Positions 1 to 19,435 of a stretch of 64,000 bases of DNA are shown here, piece after piece. Within the stretch, counting starts at the first letter, position 1; every line of letters starts with the position of its first letter. The translations under genes and the position numbers were made by a program. The DNA lies in assembly GCA_024305405.1 (NCBI GenBank), contig JAKNDB010000103.1, positions 124,001 through 188,000 on the forward strand, written 5' to 3'. The notes under the pieces are model-generated. The model saw nothing but the letters and a program-made list of their open reading frames with translations. It had not been told where the DNA came from and did not search any database. Source of the DNA: Dirofilaria immitis. Taxonomy: Eukaryota > Nematoda > Chromadorea > Rhabditida > Onchocercidae.

Positions 1-88
1 CTGCATAAATATGTAGCAGATAGTGGTTCGAAACATCTTATATTACACTTGAAAACTCCAAAAAAGCGCAATTCGAAAAAAGGCAAAC

Positions 89-3000
89 CATTAAAGGTAG
101 CGGAAAAGTGATTAGACATGATTTGGATAAATGTACAATAAGCATTAATGTAAAGCAAATAAGCTCTGATTGGGCTATAATCGAATGCGAGAAACTGAAA
201 TGAAGAAATTTAAGTCACTCTCAATTCTGAGCAAATAGGATAACTAGACAAAATGATCCAGTAAGCAAAACGTCTAAGTATTTGATCACTTGATACATCA
301 ATTTATAAATTTTATGCTCGTAGAAAGAGAGGAACATAAGTTGGTACGAATTATATCACAAACCATATATTCACTTTAAAAAATACAAATAACTGCATAC
401 CTAAACGAAATCACTCCGCAAAATAAGGAATTTATGCAGATGAAGAAAAATGAAAAATTAGAAAATTTAAGCTAACCAGTAAAGGAATTTAAATGCAGGA
501 TGTATAGCATGATACTCGTTTAATGCTTCATTCCAGAGTAATTCTGAATAAGCTACTGATTGGAAATCTCCACGGAGGCTCAATTCCTGCGCAATTCTTG
601 CAGCTTATTCTCTGTATCAGCAAATCTTAAGCGCTGTAAAACTGTATTGAATTTTTTAAAATTATACAAAAATTGTAGCTCCCAAGCTAGATTCTGAAAA
701 GTTTACTGTACGATAAAAGAAAATTTTTTAAGAGCCTACCAAAAAAGAATCGAAGATTTGGAAGCTCACTAAAGTTCAAAAAGTAGTAAAAGTACCAAAA
801 TAAGGCATTAAGATCCTTGATAAACTTAAAATCTCCAAACAACCGCAAATCATCATTAAAAGAAAGTTCAATTGACAAATAGCAAACATTACATCTTTTA
901 AAATTGCTTTAATACGTTTTTGTCTTTATCCAAAACATGTGATACAAAAGCATCTCCTTTGGAAATTCGATACAGCCATTCGGGATTATTTAGGAGTTGG
1001 AAAATATGCATCGCTGTTACTCTAACACTATCAAGAACCTGAAATTGGTATATTTTTTATAGACAGCAAAATTTTAACATAAAATAACTCGATTTAAAGG
1101 CAAATTTGCACAGCCCTACAAATTTATATCATTCCATGAATTTTGGTTTTCTGATTTTATTAAATTTTATTAATAAATGAACTTATTTCTAATAAGTTTT
1201 CAGAATCTTGTTTAAAAACCTTAACAGAAAACGCAAATCTTGCATAATCGCAAAGCACAAATCTTCATAAAACTCAAACAAATATCTACGCAACATACTT
1301 GAAGTGAAAAATAATACTTTTTTCACTTCAAGTGGTGAAAAAAGTAAGCAAAATTTATTTTCTATCAAAATTGTAAAAAAAACATAAAAAAAAATTTTCA
1401 AATTTACGGAGTACAAATTATCAATGATGATAAATAATGTAACTTTTTTTTTTTGAATTTTCCGCCCAAAATTACAGCTGAAATAATTGATCTATTTAGT
1501 TGAATTGAGAAGGTATTTTTTTATTCATAGAATTTAAGTAATCCATCTCTGCTAATATCCTACCGCTACATTAGATGAAAATTTAAAGGAGCAAAATCAA
1601 CTGGAATATATAATCAGAACGATTTATCCGTTATCAAAATATTCAAAAGTCTTATTGATTTTATTTAAATTTATTGAATAATTCAAACTTGAAAAAGTAA
1701 TACTTTTTTCCTTCATCTTACTGTTTCAATTTTCTTCAAATAGGAAATTTCCATTTCCTTTAGTTATTTAACAATGTTAATATTTTAAAATCTTACTATT
1801 TCAAACAACATAGTTTTGAAATTACCTCGACCGTTTTCTCGACCATGGTGATAGCGTCGTTATTCTCGAGCACATTTTCTTTAAATTCATGAGAAATTAG
1901 GGAAAACGTTTGTTCCTGTTCAAAATTAATACTAGCACTCGACAAAGGAAAGAATCGTTCACTTACTTGGTGGTAATATCCAGATCTATAAGGAATGAGA
2001 TATTTGTTTTTCAATACTGTAAGTCATCTTTTGGATATAGCACAAATCTCATAATACCTTTTGATTTCTTCATGAGAATGAGGGAAAATCCTGCTGAAAT
2101 CGGTGCATGTTTATCCTCTTCCTCAATCATCATCTGAAGCCATTTGACATTGTCTTGCAATCGTCGATGATTCTTTGTGCTTCACGTTTTCTTAGTTCCA
2201 GAAGTAATTCACCTCCTCTGTAAAGAAAAAAATAATCGTGAGATAGAACTATAAAGATTCAAAGTACTGAACGATATTCATGAAATTATGAGTTTGCCAT
2301 AGCACTGATCGACTCATGTAATTATGAAATGAAATGCACAATGACAATTTGCTGAACAAAAACAAAAGAAGACTAATTTAAACTGTTCAAAGTCTTATAT
2401 TCGAACATACCTTGAGCCAAGGATCATATCCGCCCTATAATCCATAATGACAAACTGGAAGTACCACGAATTGAACACACGCATTTGATATATCAAAACA
2501 ACAAAACAGATAACATCATAGACTAAATTTGTCCTTCTATAATGGCCGAAACATTCGTTAGGAGTACAATGAAATCCGAAGACTCGCTCCAGCCAGCATG
2601 GAAAAGCAAAACCAAATTTGCAAAAACATCCTCAAAAGAAGCAAAAATTTCAACTTCTCAAGACAAAAAGAATGACACTCCTTTTTGTTCTGCTTTGTTT
2701 ATGGCCAGATTATTTATTTAAAAGACTAATGACAAATATAAAGTTTTTCAAAATCAAAAGTAAAATAAAAAAGCTGATTTTTGTACGCACCAAGTATAAT
2801 GTTTTGACTATTAATAGAAAAATATTGTAATAAACAACGCAATTCCAGTAGACAAGAACACTTTTGAACGAATGACAGGTATAAAGAGAAACTCCTTTCC
2901 ACATTAATAGGAACATTAAGATAATGTAACCAAAACTGGGTACCGAACCATCACTAATATTGCATATAAGGATGATTATCATTGAAATCCAATGAGAATA

Positions 3001-6000
3001 CAAAAAGACTGCCGTATGTATATACGCCAAAAGGTTTCTAAAAAAATTTAAATAAAATGAGCAGAAGTTAATGTTGGAATAAAAAAATGAATCTTGAGAA
3101 AATGTTAATTTCAAATTTTCAAAACACTAATTTGAAAGTCCGAGATGAAAACTCACCCTTTCGTTGATATAAAATCACTGTATAAAGCTGGAATTGGCTG
3201 ATTAAAGTCACCCTCTGATAATGGCGTATTATCAGTTTCAAGATGTTCCTTCTAATTATAACATGTCATTATAATTTATTCAATATTTTTACAAATTGCA
3301 GAACGATTTCTGTTTAAAATATAAATTTTGCAATATTTCGATCTAAAAATTTCATAAAATGTTTGCTGATATAAGCTCTTCAATTTGATGCAGTAAACTG
3401 AATTTTCTAAACATATATTAAAGCAAAACGAAATAAGTCTGAGTTTCATAGCAATTAATTTTTCAATACAATCAATAAAAATATTGTTGCCAAACTAGAA
3501 GATGGGATTAATAAACAAACCTCTCCATTAAAAACGTCTTTCTGTATTAATATCAATAAAAGTAGGACATAATCAGCAACAAATGTCGGAGATAATGACG
3601 TACTAAAAGGCGGGATAAAGAATTTTCTTCCTTCAGCGCTCCACTTATTCCAAAAGTAATCGTGACATTGAGAGAACTGAAAAGAGAACTTATTCAAATT
3701 TTCGCACAACTACAAAATCTCGCAGCAAATCAAATACTAATTTAGAATATTGATTGTATTTCTACAATAACTTAAGAGAAAGTAATTTTAATAGCAGCAA
3801 CCTGATGAGGCAAACCAAGTGCGGATAGATACTCCAAAATTAAAATTATTAACGTTAAGTTTGTGTAAGACGACCAAATCAATTTTGTAGCCATCTTGTA
3901 CATATCCGTAAAAACGAAATCACTATTAAGAAATACAACCCGAATATATCATGATGATAGCAAGCCAATACTATTCCTAAGATCGAACAAACCTAAATGG
4001 AGAAAATAATACACTGAGAAAATCTAATAAAGGCTGAAGAACAATTTATACCAACAGAAATCAATAATTAATCCAAAGAAACCAAACAACAAATACATAA
4101 TTTCAAATTTCCTCTTAAAACATGGTGGAAATTTTATTTACTATTTATCACTCACCTCAACACCAAACTTGTACATCCAGTTTTTCGAAAGAAATTTCAG
4201 CAAAGAAACTGCATCCTGAAATGTTAATTATTTTTGCACATAAAATTGGATAAAATGATAAAGGAAGATGAAATTTCCATAAAAACTTTTTGCACTGAAT
4301 TTAGATGGTTCGGTTGAAAAAAACTTCCGCTCAATAAAATGTAGAAATAATTAAAGGTAGAACTCACTTCTTCAGCATCAGATCTTTGCATTTCAATCAA
4401 CCATTTCGATCGTTCAGTCGAAAATGCACTGCGCATGGATATTATTAATAAAAGTATGACAATTGGCCAGGTCTAAAAATGTTGTTGATGAAAAGAAACT
4501 ACAGACAATAAATCACAATTCATACTAACAACAAAATAATGACCTGGTTTAGACCGAATCCAAGCCATTTAACTACATTGTGATCTATAATCATCCTTCG
4601 ATTGGACGTACAGTTTTGTGGATATATATAGTTTGGTAAATGAAAAGAATATGTTACAAAAGACATTAGCCATTGAAATGACAGTAGCAGCACAGTTATG
4701 AAACAAGCCACTATACCTAAAATAGATCTTGAATGAATTTAAAACATAACCTTAATTTTTAGTTCAACAAAACAAAAAAAAATTCAACATATATATATTT
4801 CAGCAACCAGTCTTACATCTTTGTCCGGTAGTGATAAAGATCATCAATGACAGTACTAGCAAAATAATTCCAGATATCGACAAATCATAGCTGGCAAAAC
4901 AGCACAGTGATATCGCTATCAAGATATCATAACTTGTTGCTAATATACGAGAAAACACAGATGTAGGCCTCCATAAAATATCCGCTAAGGTACTGTATCT
5001 AAATACTTTTTTCTAACTCAGTTAAAACTTTAAAAATTTAAGCTCTCGAGATTTCTTTAGACTCATAACCAAGCGATATAAAAATTAATAAAAATATCTA
5101 AATTTCAACAATTAAGTCAAAAATCGGATTTATGCTTGCAGAAGGAAGTGATACAATGACTTTATTCTCTCTTATAAATGAATGGAATTGAACAATTTGT
5201 TTTTTATTAGATTAATAAACTTTGAAAGCAAAAGCAAGAAAACTGAAATATTTAAAAAAATGCAGACCTTTTTATGTGCACACAAATCAATAAAAACATG
5301 AAACAGAATGGTAATGATAAGGAAGATATCAATGCTCGAACTGCTGGAGATAACCACTCATTGTTTGATAGTGCTAGCCAATCACCATGTATCAGAATGT
5401 ACATATAATATAAACAAATATATAATATATCTGGAATTACAAACATTACTATACAAGGAAACAGTTGTGAAGTACAATATAGAACTAATCGAAAAAAAAC
5501 AAAAGCTCTGGCATAAATTTCGGTCAAAATTTCTGCTAATTATAAATAGAAATATTTGACATTTAGTAGAAAAAAAGGCACAAATATATGACTAAATGAA
5601 TTGGGAAATGTGCAAAAATTTTCAAGTAACTTTAAGAAACAAAGTTATTTAGCTATAAGAGAAATCAATTTTTACAAGTAAAAAGGCAAATATATGGTAT
5701 GACCCATTGCAAACGACTAATATTTTCAAGAGAAGTTGTTGTAATAGACATCGATATTAGAGATGCATCCGTAATCCTTGATGTCTTTATATTTTCGAAA
5801 GTGCTAGGTGTTTCGGAGCGTCTCCCGTCAAAATAACGTATCATATAAAATGGTATACAAAGCAATATCTGGAACATTTTGAAATTTATAAAATTGTTGT
5901 CGAAAAAATAAAAGCAGCTAATAAATCATGATTTCAATTCATTATACAAAGAAATAAGATCTTCAGCTACAAGTATTACTTTTTCACGATGGCGTAACCA

Positions 6001-7614
6001 TCATCTTAAGTGGGTAAAAGATTTAATAGTATTATGTATGATGTATGAAAAATATATCGCAAAATATATGAGTGAAAAAAACAGTAAATCTAAATTACAA
6101 GCCATTGACCATCAAAAGACATCAACATTACTGAAAATTCCATAATCAAAATACCTTAATTAATAAAGGATAAAAAGCAGCAAGCCCTACTCCAGAATGT
6201 AATCCGAACTTTTCAAACATAATTCCTTGAAAATTCGTAAGTCCAGAAATGTACTGAAGCAATAATAAGATCTAAAACTTTTAAACCACTGAAATTCTTA
6301 AAGTTATGGATTTGATGAAGCAAAAATTAGTGGTTAAATATGAAATATGGAAAATATATATCATGATTTTAGCGAAACTCATAAACAAAAGTCTTTCGAC
6401 GTTTAATTTACTATTACATCTAATTACACTATTTTAATTCCAACACATTGTCAAAGTACAGATCAGGCTTTATTTGAATAATAAACTCACTGAAGCAAAC
6501 GTTATAATAAAGGGTGATGCTAACAATCGATGATGCTTCTCTCCAATTAATGAAAATAAGAGCCACGAAGCAAGAATCCATACAAAATTTAGCCATGACG
6601 GAAAGAGAAGCGCCCAGAAAATTATTGAAATTGGTGTCAGAAAATAAATCTGTTTTATGTAAATCGATTCTGTTTGCGCTTCGCTGGTATAATACTCTAT
6701 CGGTAAAAATGATATCCTACAAAAAGTAAGTGTTTCAAAATATTCCAAAATTAATTCGTCTGAAACTTTCCGAACTGAAAGTTATTAATACTTGTAGGTA
6801 TTTCAAAACTGTTATGTAAGAAATTATGCCAATATCATTAAGAAAATGAATAAGGAAAAATTATTCTCTGCACAAACCGCATAGTATACTTTATAACATT
6901 CAAATTTTGGTATTTCAATAGCAGAAGAAAAATACTTGTTTTCGTTTACCTTCTAGCCCAAAAAGTAGGCTGGTCAAACAAAGTTCAGTGGCAACACCGA
7001 CATATACATTCCAAGACGGTTCTTCACAACCACGGCTAATATCTGATGAACAGAAGAAATAGGATAGCCCTAGGATCCTGCAAATGATATTTCAGTAAAA
7101 CCAAGTAGTAAAATACTGCAGTAAGTTAACTATTAATTATTTTACCGAAGCTGTCTAAGAAAAAATGAAGCAGAACTGATTCACCAACTGATCACATTGG
7201 TATTTCTTTCACAGCAATTCGAAAATTTGCAAATGTTTATGACTGTCAGTAAAACATCACTAGAAACAACATTTATTTCTTATTGAGTTTTAAAATGAAA
7301 AACTTCAAAAAAAAGAACGAAAAATGCGACCTTTTGAAACTGATATTAAGATTTATTTGTATGTAAGTAATCTGTGCAAGAAGTAGCAGGAATAGATGTA
7401 GTGCTAGACAAGCTATAGCCAAATTAACAACACGTATAGCAGGTACGAATATTCGATGAAATGCAAATGCTGCATTCAAGCAGAGTGAAATTACGAAAAG
7501 AATAAGATGAAAGTAACTCTGATGAGATATTGCAGTAAAAGCGAGAAGCACAAGAGCCGCTAGTCGTAAAATTAATGCTTCACGCCGATAACCCATTTCT
7601 TCACACTGATCCAT
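89..7614 (-). CDS. pezo-1: Piezo mechanosensitive ion channel, partial (3' part beyond left edge)
   Basis: Large multi-pass plasma-membrane cation channel opened by membrane tension. I traced 20 exons (minus strand): 7614-7331, 7077-6950, 6759-6491, 6271-6155, 5868-5676, 5535-5268, 4992-4817, 4716-4544, 4472-4368, 4215-4156, 3992-3802, 3676-3521, 3251-3157, 3037-2791, 2630-2411, 2217-2058, 2016-1826, 1038-916, 633-477, 194-89. Collinear matches to C. elegans PEZO-1 include YSHWISMI..SFGYIIL (exon 14), SWYFQF (exon 15) and FPLPLM (exon 20). Donor and acceptor phases agree throughout once one base is added in exons 11, 15, 16 and 19. The C-terminal pore module lies outside the window. The first exon aligns with the second membrane unit of PEZO-1, so either an upstream exon is missed or the N terminus is short. 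The start at 7614 is the only in-frame Met near the exon's 5' end and is uncertain. The link between exons 17 and 18 may hide another exon. Confidence 0.9.
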
Positions 7615-10600
7615 ATATACTCATATATTCAAAATTTGCTTCTCATTCATATAATTTGTTTCATTTTCATGAAGCGCAACATTCGTGATACTAACTGTTC
7701 AATCAGAAGCGTGATATTATCAATCCATCAGTGATGACCAATATCCTCTCCAAGAATTTCTTAAATTATTTACAAGTGTTAATTTTCAAAACGTCGTTAA
7801 TCATAAAAAATGAGCTGTCATATTTTCATTCTTAATTCCAGATGAGGAATCTCCAAACTTCCTCAGGCGTCTTCTAGATCAAATTTCGGCCACTGATATT
7901 CAGGCCTCATGATACCAATGAAACTATGGATAAATTGGTCTAAGAAATATTAAGTAAGATTTCTTGAAAGAAGATGTACAGTCCAAAACACCCAAATTTT
8001 ATAAAATCATATTGAAATATGTAAATAAAACGTCGCAAAGGGATCATATGATTAGCAGGAATTGAGCCCATTCATTTATTATGAAGCGGGCATTTCACTG
8101 CGCGTTTTGGCGAGTTGCCAAAAATGCTTCTGTTTAAATTTGAATATTTTTTCAATTGCAAAATTTACCTTATTCCACAACAGCTATTATGGGAATGTCA
8201 AGAAAAGCTAAACTGTTATAGACTTTTGAACTTCCTGTCTCCAAGTCCTATATACACTCAGATAATATGTTTTCCTATATCCTTAAGAATAATTTCGCTT
8301 CAGCTAAATCTACAAGCGAAATGATAAGTATTCATCTTGATATAACGCAGCGAGTTCTTCACATTTTTCGTAAATTTATAAAAACTGTTAGTCTTTTCAA
8401 AAATCCATTCCTCTGATTCTACCTGTCTATTTCTTATATTCGTGTTTCTTTTCTATATTGTATTGCTCATTCAAACTGGCTTGGATTTATTTGCACCAAA
8501 ACTCTTATTTTATCGAGATTTTTGGAGCCTTACTATTCTCTATTTATCGAAGCAGAAATTGCAACAATATTTACCATATCTAGATCGAATTTCTTCTTTA
8601 AGTTCGGTAAGTGCTGAAGTATTATTTTAGAAAAATTAATACCTGAAAAATTCTTCCCATATCTTGCCTGTCTATTTCTGATAGAAATCAACGTTATGCA
8701 TTGTTTCCAATTTCAAAACCATTGTTAAATTTTTATCGAAGCATTTAGAGGGCTTCAGTTGAGAAGGAAATGAAATTAAATTTCGGATACTTCTATGTTG
8801 TTCTCATGTCAAGGGTCAATTACTGATATCATTCTCATACTGGTCTGGCCCATTCTCTGAAAAGCGTTCAAGAAACGACTTACTTCACTGAAACTGCCTT
8901 ATTTGTTGGCTTCTATACAGGTTTAGATTTGAGGAAATAATATTTAGGTTTGAATTTGTTATACAACCAATTTATGACTTTTTCCTCTAAAATATCTGAA
9001 AATTTTCGAGGAATTTAAAGAAACCATTAGACCAAAGCGGAGAGCAATAAATTACAAGAAGAAAATATGTACAAAGAAAAGATATAATAGGAATTAAAAT
9101 TAAATTATGTAATAAGGAAGAAGTAAAAGTAGCTGAGCGCCTGTTCAAATATTCATCAAATCAAAACGCAGGATTTCTGTTTTTTATCTCTGAATCATTG
9201 CTCAAATTATCATCAAATTAAAATGGTAAAAAAATTTAGAATTTCCTAACTGGATTCCAACCAAAGCTAAGATATCTTTTGGCTTCCTTCTTCCATATGG
9301 TTGAGTTATTCAGCTATGATGTCTTCAAAATTTTCTAATCGTTGGTCGGCTCATTTAAATTAAACAAATACGCTGTTGAAATAGTCCTACATGCCATGCC
9401 AAATATTATGAAATTGAAATTTCAGGATCCACTCACTTGCCCGACTGTTTTCATAGTATCTGGAAATGGTTCGTTTATTTGCGCTTCTTTATAAGGTTTG
9501 ATATTTTTTGCATTTTAACATGTGTTACTGGTTCCCTGTTACTCCTCTTCATCCTTAATTAATTTTTAATAACATCTATTACATGCTGCGTTGCTATCGT
9601 CCGTGCGCAGCGAGAAAGTGTTCGTTCATATCTTCTTCGCATAGAGAGAAGTCACTGCGCCTGTATAGCATAGCTATTTGGCAATGTGTGTCTTATCACA
9701 CTGTCATCGTCATTCTCCACTCATTTTAAACAGTAATATTTGATTGACAGTTGACAGCAGTTGCAAGTACTGGATGCTTAATGATTTTAATAGGACGTGA
9801 GGAGTACTGAGTAATAAGCAATATCTTGACAGATAGATATATCATTCGTCATCCTAAATGTTTTATTCGTTGTTCTAGGTGCAAATGAAAGTCCTGAAAT
9901 GCGCTTATACATACATATGAACGAAAAAATAAGAGGAGATTTGAGACTTGACATTATAATGGTTATGTTTTTATACATAACGAGAAGCATATGGTACTAT
10001 CGTTGTATAGTAGGCAGAAGAGATTTCACTTAGTAAATATGAAAAACTTTAATACATTTATTCATACAGATTCGACAAAATGATAAAATTAGATATGCTA
10101 AATCTGTCTAATATTTACCGGTTGGATTATCGAATATAGAAAATTTAATGCGAACGGATGTAATGTATTATTTATATATGCAAAAAAATGAAGAAAGTAA
10201 ATTGAAAATTACATTTTAAAGCCTATACATTACATTGCTAATACACATTAGATTAGAGAGGATACACATTAGAGGGATTTACTTTTGAACAGCAGTTTTT
10301 AAGTTTGAAATTGGCGTGTAATATATATCGAAACGGCATGTTTTACATACAGTTTTAAAAGCTAATATACATTTTATTGCCGAATCTTTCATACAATATA
10401 AAATGCAATTACAAAGCAAAATAAAAGAATTTGAAATTTACATATGAAAAATTTTGATGGTTCTTGTTTTTTGTGGAAGTATGAAAAGTATTAGAAATAA
10501 TGGGTATTTGAAATGGCAGAGTTTGCTGTGAGATGAATCATTTTGTATGTCTAAGGAAGAGTTGATTAAGGCTGTTAAGCTTTTACTCATGTTGCCATCT

Positions 10601-12029
10601 ATCTCATAACCAGTCGGACCGCATTTGCTTCAATTATGATTCTTTTTACATAAAACCGTCTCGTTGGCACGTTCAGCAGTGCGTCATTCTGCACTTTTTA
10701 TTGAATTTAAATGGAAAACAATTTTCTTTCTGATCTTTACTCTTTTGCGATTTAGTTGGTTGCGAAGAAAAATTTTCAAAGGGACTTTCCATCGTAAAAT
10801 TACCTTCAATCATATCAGCATAGATTTGTGCTTACTGATTTTAAACCTTTATTAAATTCAGTTTATCATGTGTTTTTTGTTATACTCTTTATCAAAGTGA
10901 TAGAACAAAACAGTAAGCAATTCATTGAAAATAGCTTTAGTCTATTCCCAATAGTTGCTTTTCTTCTCTTCCCATGAATTGAGCATCTCTATTATTCTTG
11001 TGAACTTTGAATCAGTAATGTCTAAAGTAAGCGATGTGTGCTGCAAGTTAATTTCTTATTCTGATTAAACTTCCGAGCGATGAGTGGTCAAAAATTGCTC
11101 TCATTGCATGTTTGTCGCTACGATGCTTTTTAATCATCAAACTGTGGGTGCATTGAAACTGTTGTGCAGCGGTGTTCAAAGTAAGTTCATTTTCAGTAGT
11201 TTCAAGTAAATCATCGGAAGGTTGCATTGTTACGTGATCTTCTCGACCAAGTATGTATGAGTGATTAAGATGATGAGCTTCGTTGCTTAAATAATAGATG
11301 ACGTACAATAGTGAGAACTCATTCATCAGAACGCCTTCTGACTAATAGGTTAGAGCTTAATAGAAGGTGAAAATCTCAGGCTGATTATAAATAAAAGAGA
11401 GACCACGAATTCTAGGCTGTTAAGCTATTGCTATGAGACAGCATAAATTGCTTAAAGTACAGCAGTTTGCTGAATACATTGTGACACATCGACATTATTC
11501 TGTAGTAAATGTCTTATAGCAATAAAATGACTTTAATATGTGATTATAAAGTTTGGAAAGGTACTATATCTAACATTGACTGGATTACAATTGCTCTTTT
11601 ATCTGCTGATAAGATCAGCACACTTTGTTATTTTTGAATCTTAAATTTTCTGTTCTCTTCAGAATATAGAAATGCCAATAGTTATTGTATGTAATATTAT
11701 TCAGTTATTGTCTTAAACTGTTTTTTTTTCTTTCAAAAATCATTTAATCACATGCAGTCATGACAGATTTTGCAGCAATAATGTTGACAATCACAGAATA
11801 GATATAATTAACAATATCGGAAGTATTCATTAACTTATCGTGGTGATTTGTATTTCATTCATGTTATTACTATCCTGCAATATTTAAGAAATGTTGATGA
11901 ATATTTTTTTAATGAACCTAAAATTTTGATATTAGTCTTTTTAATGTATTAGATTTTGTGAACATCTTCAATATGATATCAATAACATGGATGGCATTAT
12001 GATAATTGTTACTTGCTGTTTCCAGGAAA
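7615..12029. other. Intergenic, no supportable gene
   Basis: This lies between the first visible pezo-1 exon and the start of the MSK gene, and both genes point outward. All frames are closed by frequent stops. I looked on the minus strand for a hydrophobic N-terminal Piezo exon and found none. A slightly GC-richer patch at about 9590-9720 and an unassigned antisense frame at 11048-11326 are the only textured stretches. The region presumably carries the promoters of both genes, but I recognise no specific site. Confidence 0.5.
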
Positions 12030-17410
<5,381 letters not shown>

Positions 17411-19435
17411 TATATTAATTTAAAATGTAACTTCTTCCCTGGACATACATGATAGACTACTTACTGAAATGGTACGATCAGCACTTATTGATAACTTTTT
17501 AGCAAAACTACACGAAAATCATGACTTACTTGATTTTATATTGAAAAATATGTGAAAACAGCAACTTTCAATTTTGATCTCAAATTCTGGAGTTCTAATA
17601 CTGGACTTGATTTGGAACTCATTCCATATGTAATGGAATTTTTTTCATCCTATGGTTTTTTTTCACATGTGTATTTATAAAAATTTCTGATTAATTTGCT
17701 TTGTTCTTATTTTTTTCGTTTTCAAAAATGTTTCAATATGCTATTTATCTATTCAAAATTTCTCAAATATGAAATATTGATTTTATACTTCTTATATGAT
17801 TTTAGGATTAAAATATCATCCATGCCTCTCTCTTAGAACAGATTTAGCATTTAAAAATGATGTACATTCTGATAATTTCAGTTATTTTTAGTATGGGATT
17901 AATTATAGCCTAATCCTTCTAATATATTTATATGATGTATTTGCTGTCAATGTGACAGTTACGGTTCTAGAATTTCTGTGATTACTAGTTACATTCCTTT
18001 AAGAGTTTTTCAGTTCTCTCTGTTTTCAATATCGACTCATCTGTTTATATGTACACAGCTTTCTATTTTCATTCCAAAAAAAAATGAAATGTACTTCTAT
18101 CATCAATTTCAGAATTCATAGAAACAAAGCGGTAAGATAAGGAGTTTGTAATTAAATATAATTTGATTCATTTGGTTTCCTTTGTAATATCAGTCATTAC
18201 ATTCATTTTTGATCTTTTGGGATGTTTAAGATCTAGGAGATTTTTTCTGTTATTTTTCTAGAATAGAGGAAGAAGAAAAAGAAAAATGTTTTTATCATCT
18301 GTTTTTGGAAATCCGATTATTTTTCGTCAGGTTTTTCCTTGTTGTTTCTGAAGGTGTTTCTTAACTTAGTAATATTCGATAAGCATAACTTTTGTTGTTG
18401 AAACAGTTTATTTAAAAAGATATTAAAAAAAAGTTTCATTTTTTTAACCGCTCTGATCAAAACTATGATATTTTATTATGGATGAACTATGCTAGCAAGG
18501 AAAGAATTTGTGCTATATCTAATGAAATCACGCTTCAACTTTTTTTTCTATTTATTGCGCATTCTATGGAAAGTAAATTTGTGGAGATTTCATAGAAAAC
18601 GTGAAATGAATTCGAAATTTTGCTTTTTCGAAAATATATACTGTTCTTACATCTTCCTTTTGAAAGTATTGTGCCTTATTCATATTACATTCTGTTACTA
18701 AGCGAGTAAAAAGTAGTTTAGGGAAAATCCTTACAAGTTTCACTTATTCAAAAACCTTATTTCCAAGCAGTAAGCAAATGTGCTTTGTTTAATGATCATA
18801 ATGCGCATAAAATTTGGGAAGTACGAGAGGAAATAAATAAGAAAGAATTACAGTGAATGTTATGATTGTAGAAAAGAATAAAAATAAAACAATTGGAAAA
18901 GAACACGTTTATATTTCGACATTTTAGAGCAGCTGAATTGATTGCAGGGAGAAATATTTGGAAGTAACAGTTGAGGAGGTAAGTACCATTCATTTTTTCT
19001 TACAACAAGGGAAAATTGGGTCAGAAATGGAATAAAGTAACTACTTGACGTAAATATCCAAACTTCTCATCCTGTTTTCATGTATTTTCTAGGCAATACT
19101 TCAAAAGAAAAAGGCAAAAGAACTTTTACCCTGATGTTAAGCTGATATTTGCTTATTTTGAACTTGACGCAAAAACATCATTCCACGTTTTTTAGCAAAA
19201 AATTTTTAGGGAATAATGTTCTAATATTACTACTTTTACAGATATATTATTCTCTTAATCATGCCCCTTTGATGTCAAGGATTCGAATGACATGAAATAT
19301 CGAAATTCTTTAAGAAAATTAGTAAATCGTTGGTTCTTATTTTCTCCACAGAACTATTCATGGTAATGCTAAATATTATTAAGATATTTAGTGATGCCAA
19401 ACTTCAGTCTCTGATTGTTTGACAATTAAATTTGA
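17411..19435. other. Convergent intergenic region between MSK and Maf genes
   Basis: The MSK stop (17408-17410) and the Maf stop (19436-19438) face each other here, so this holds both 3' untranslated regions. It is very AT-rich and no frame carries a recognisable domain. I see no canonical AATAAA immediately after either stop codon. Confidence 0.5.

Noticed and set aside
5172..5357. Hydrophobic frame SSSSSIDIFLIITILF over pezo-1 exon 6
   Set aside because: The overlapping frame DWLALSNNEWLSP matches Piezo and has the correct phase at both splice sites.
8040..8090. tRNA-like arm (complement reads GGGCTCAATTCCTGC) next to a stem-like segment
   Set aside because: No acceptor stem or D-arm can be paired into a cloverleaf; probably coincidence or a decayed fragment.
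11048..11326. Antisense 92-codon frame with balanced residue use (QPSDDLLETTENEL)
   Set aside because: No recognised family, no clear donor or acceptor, and no neighbouring exon in phase; left unannotated.
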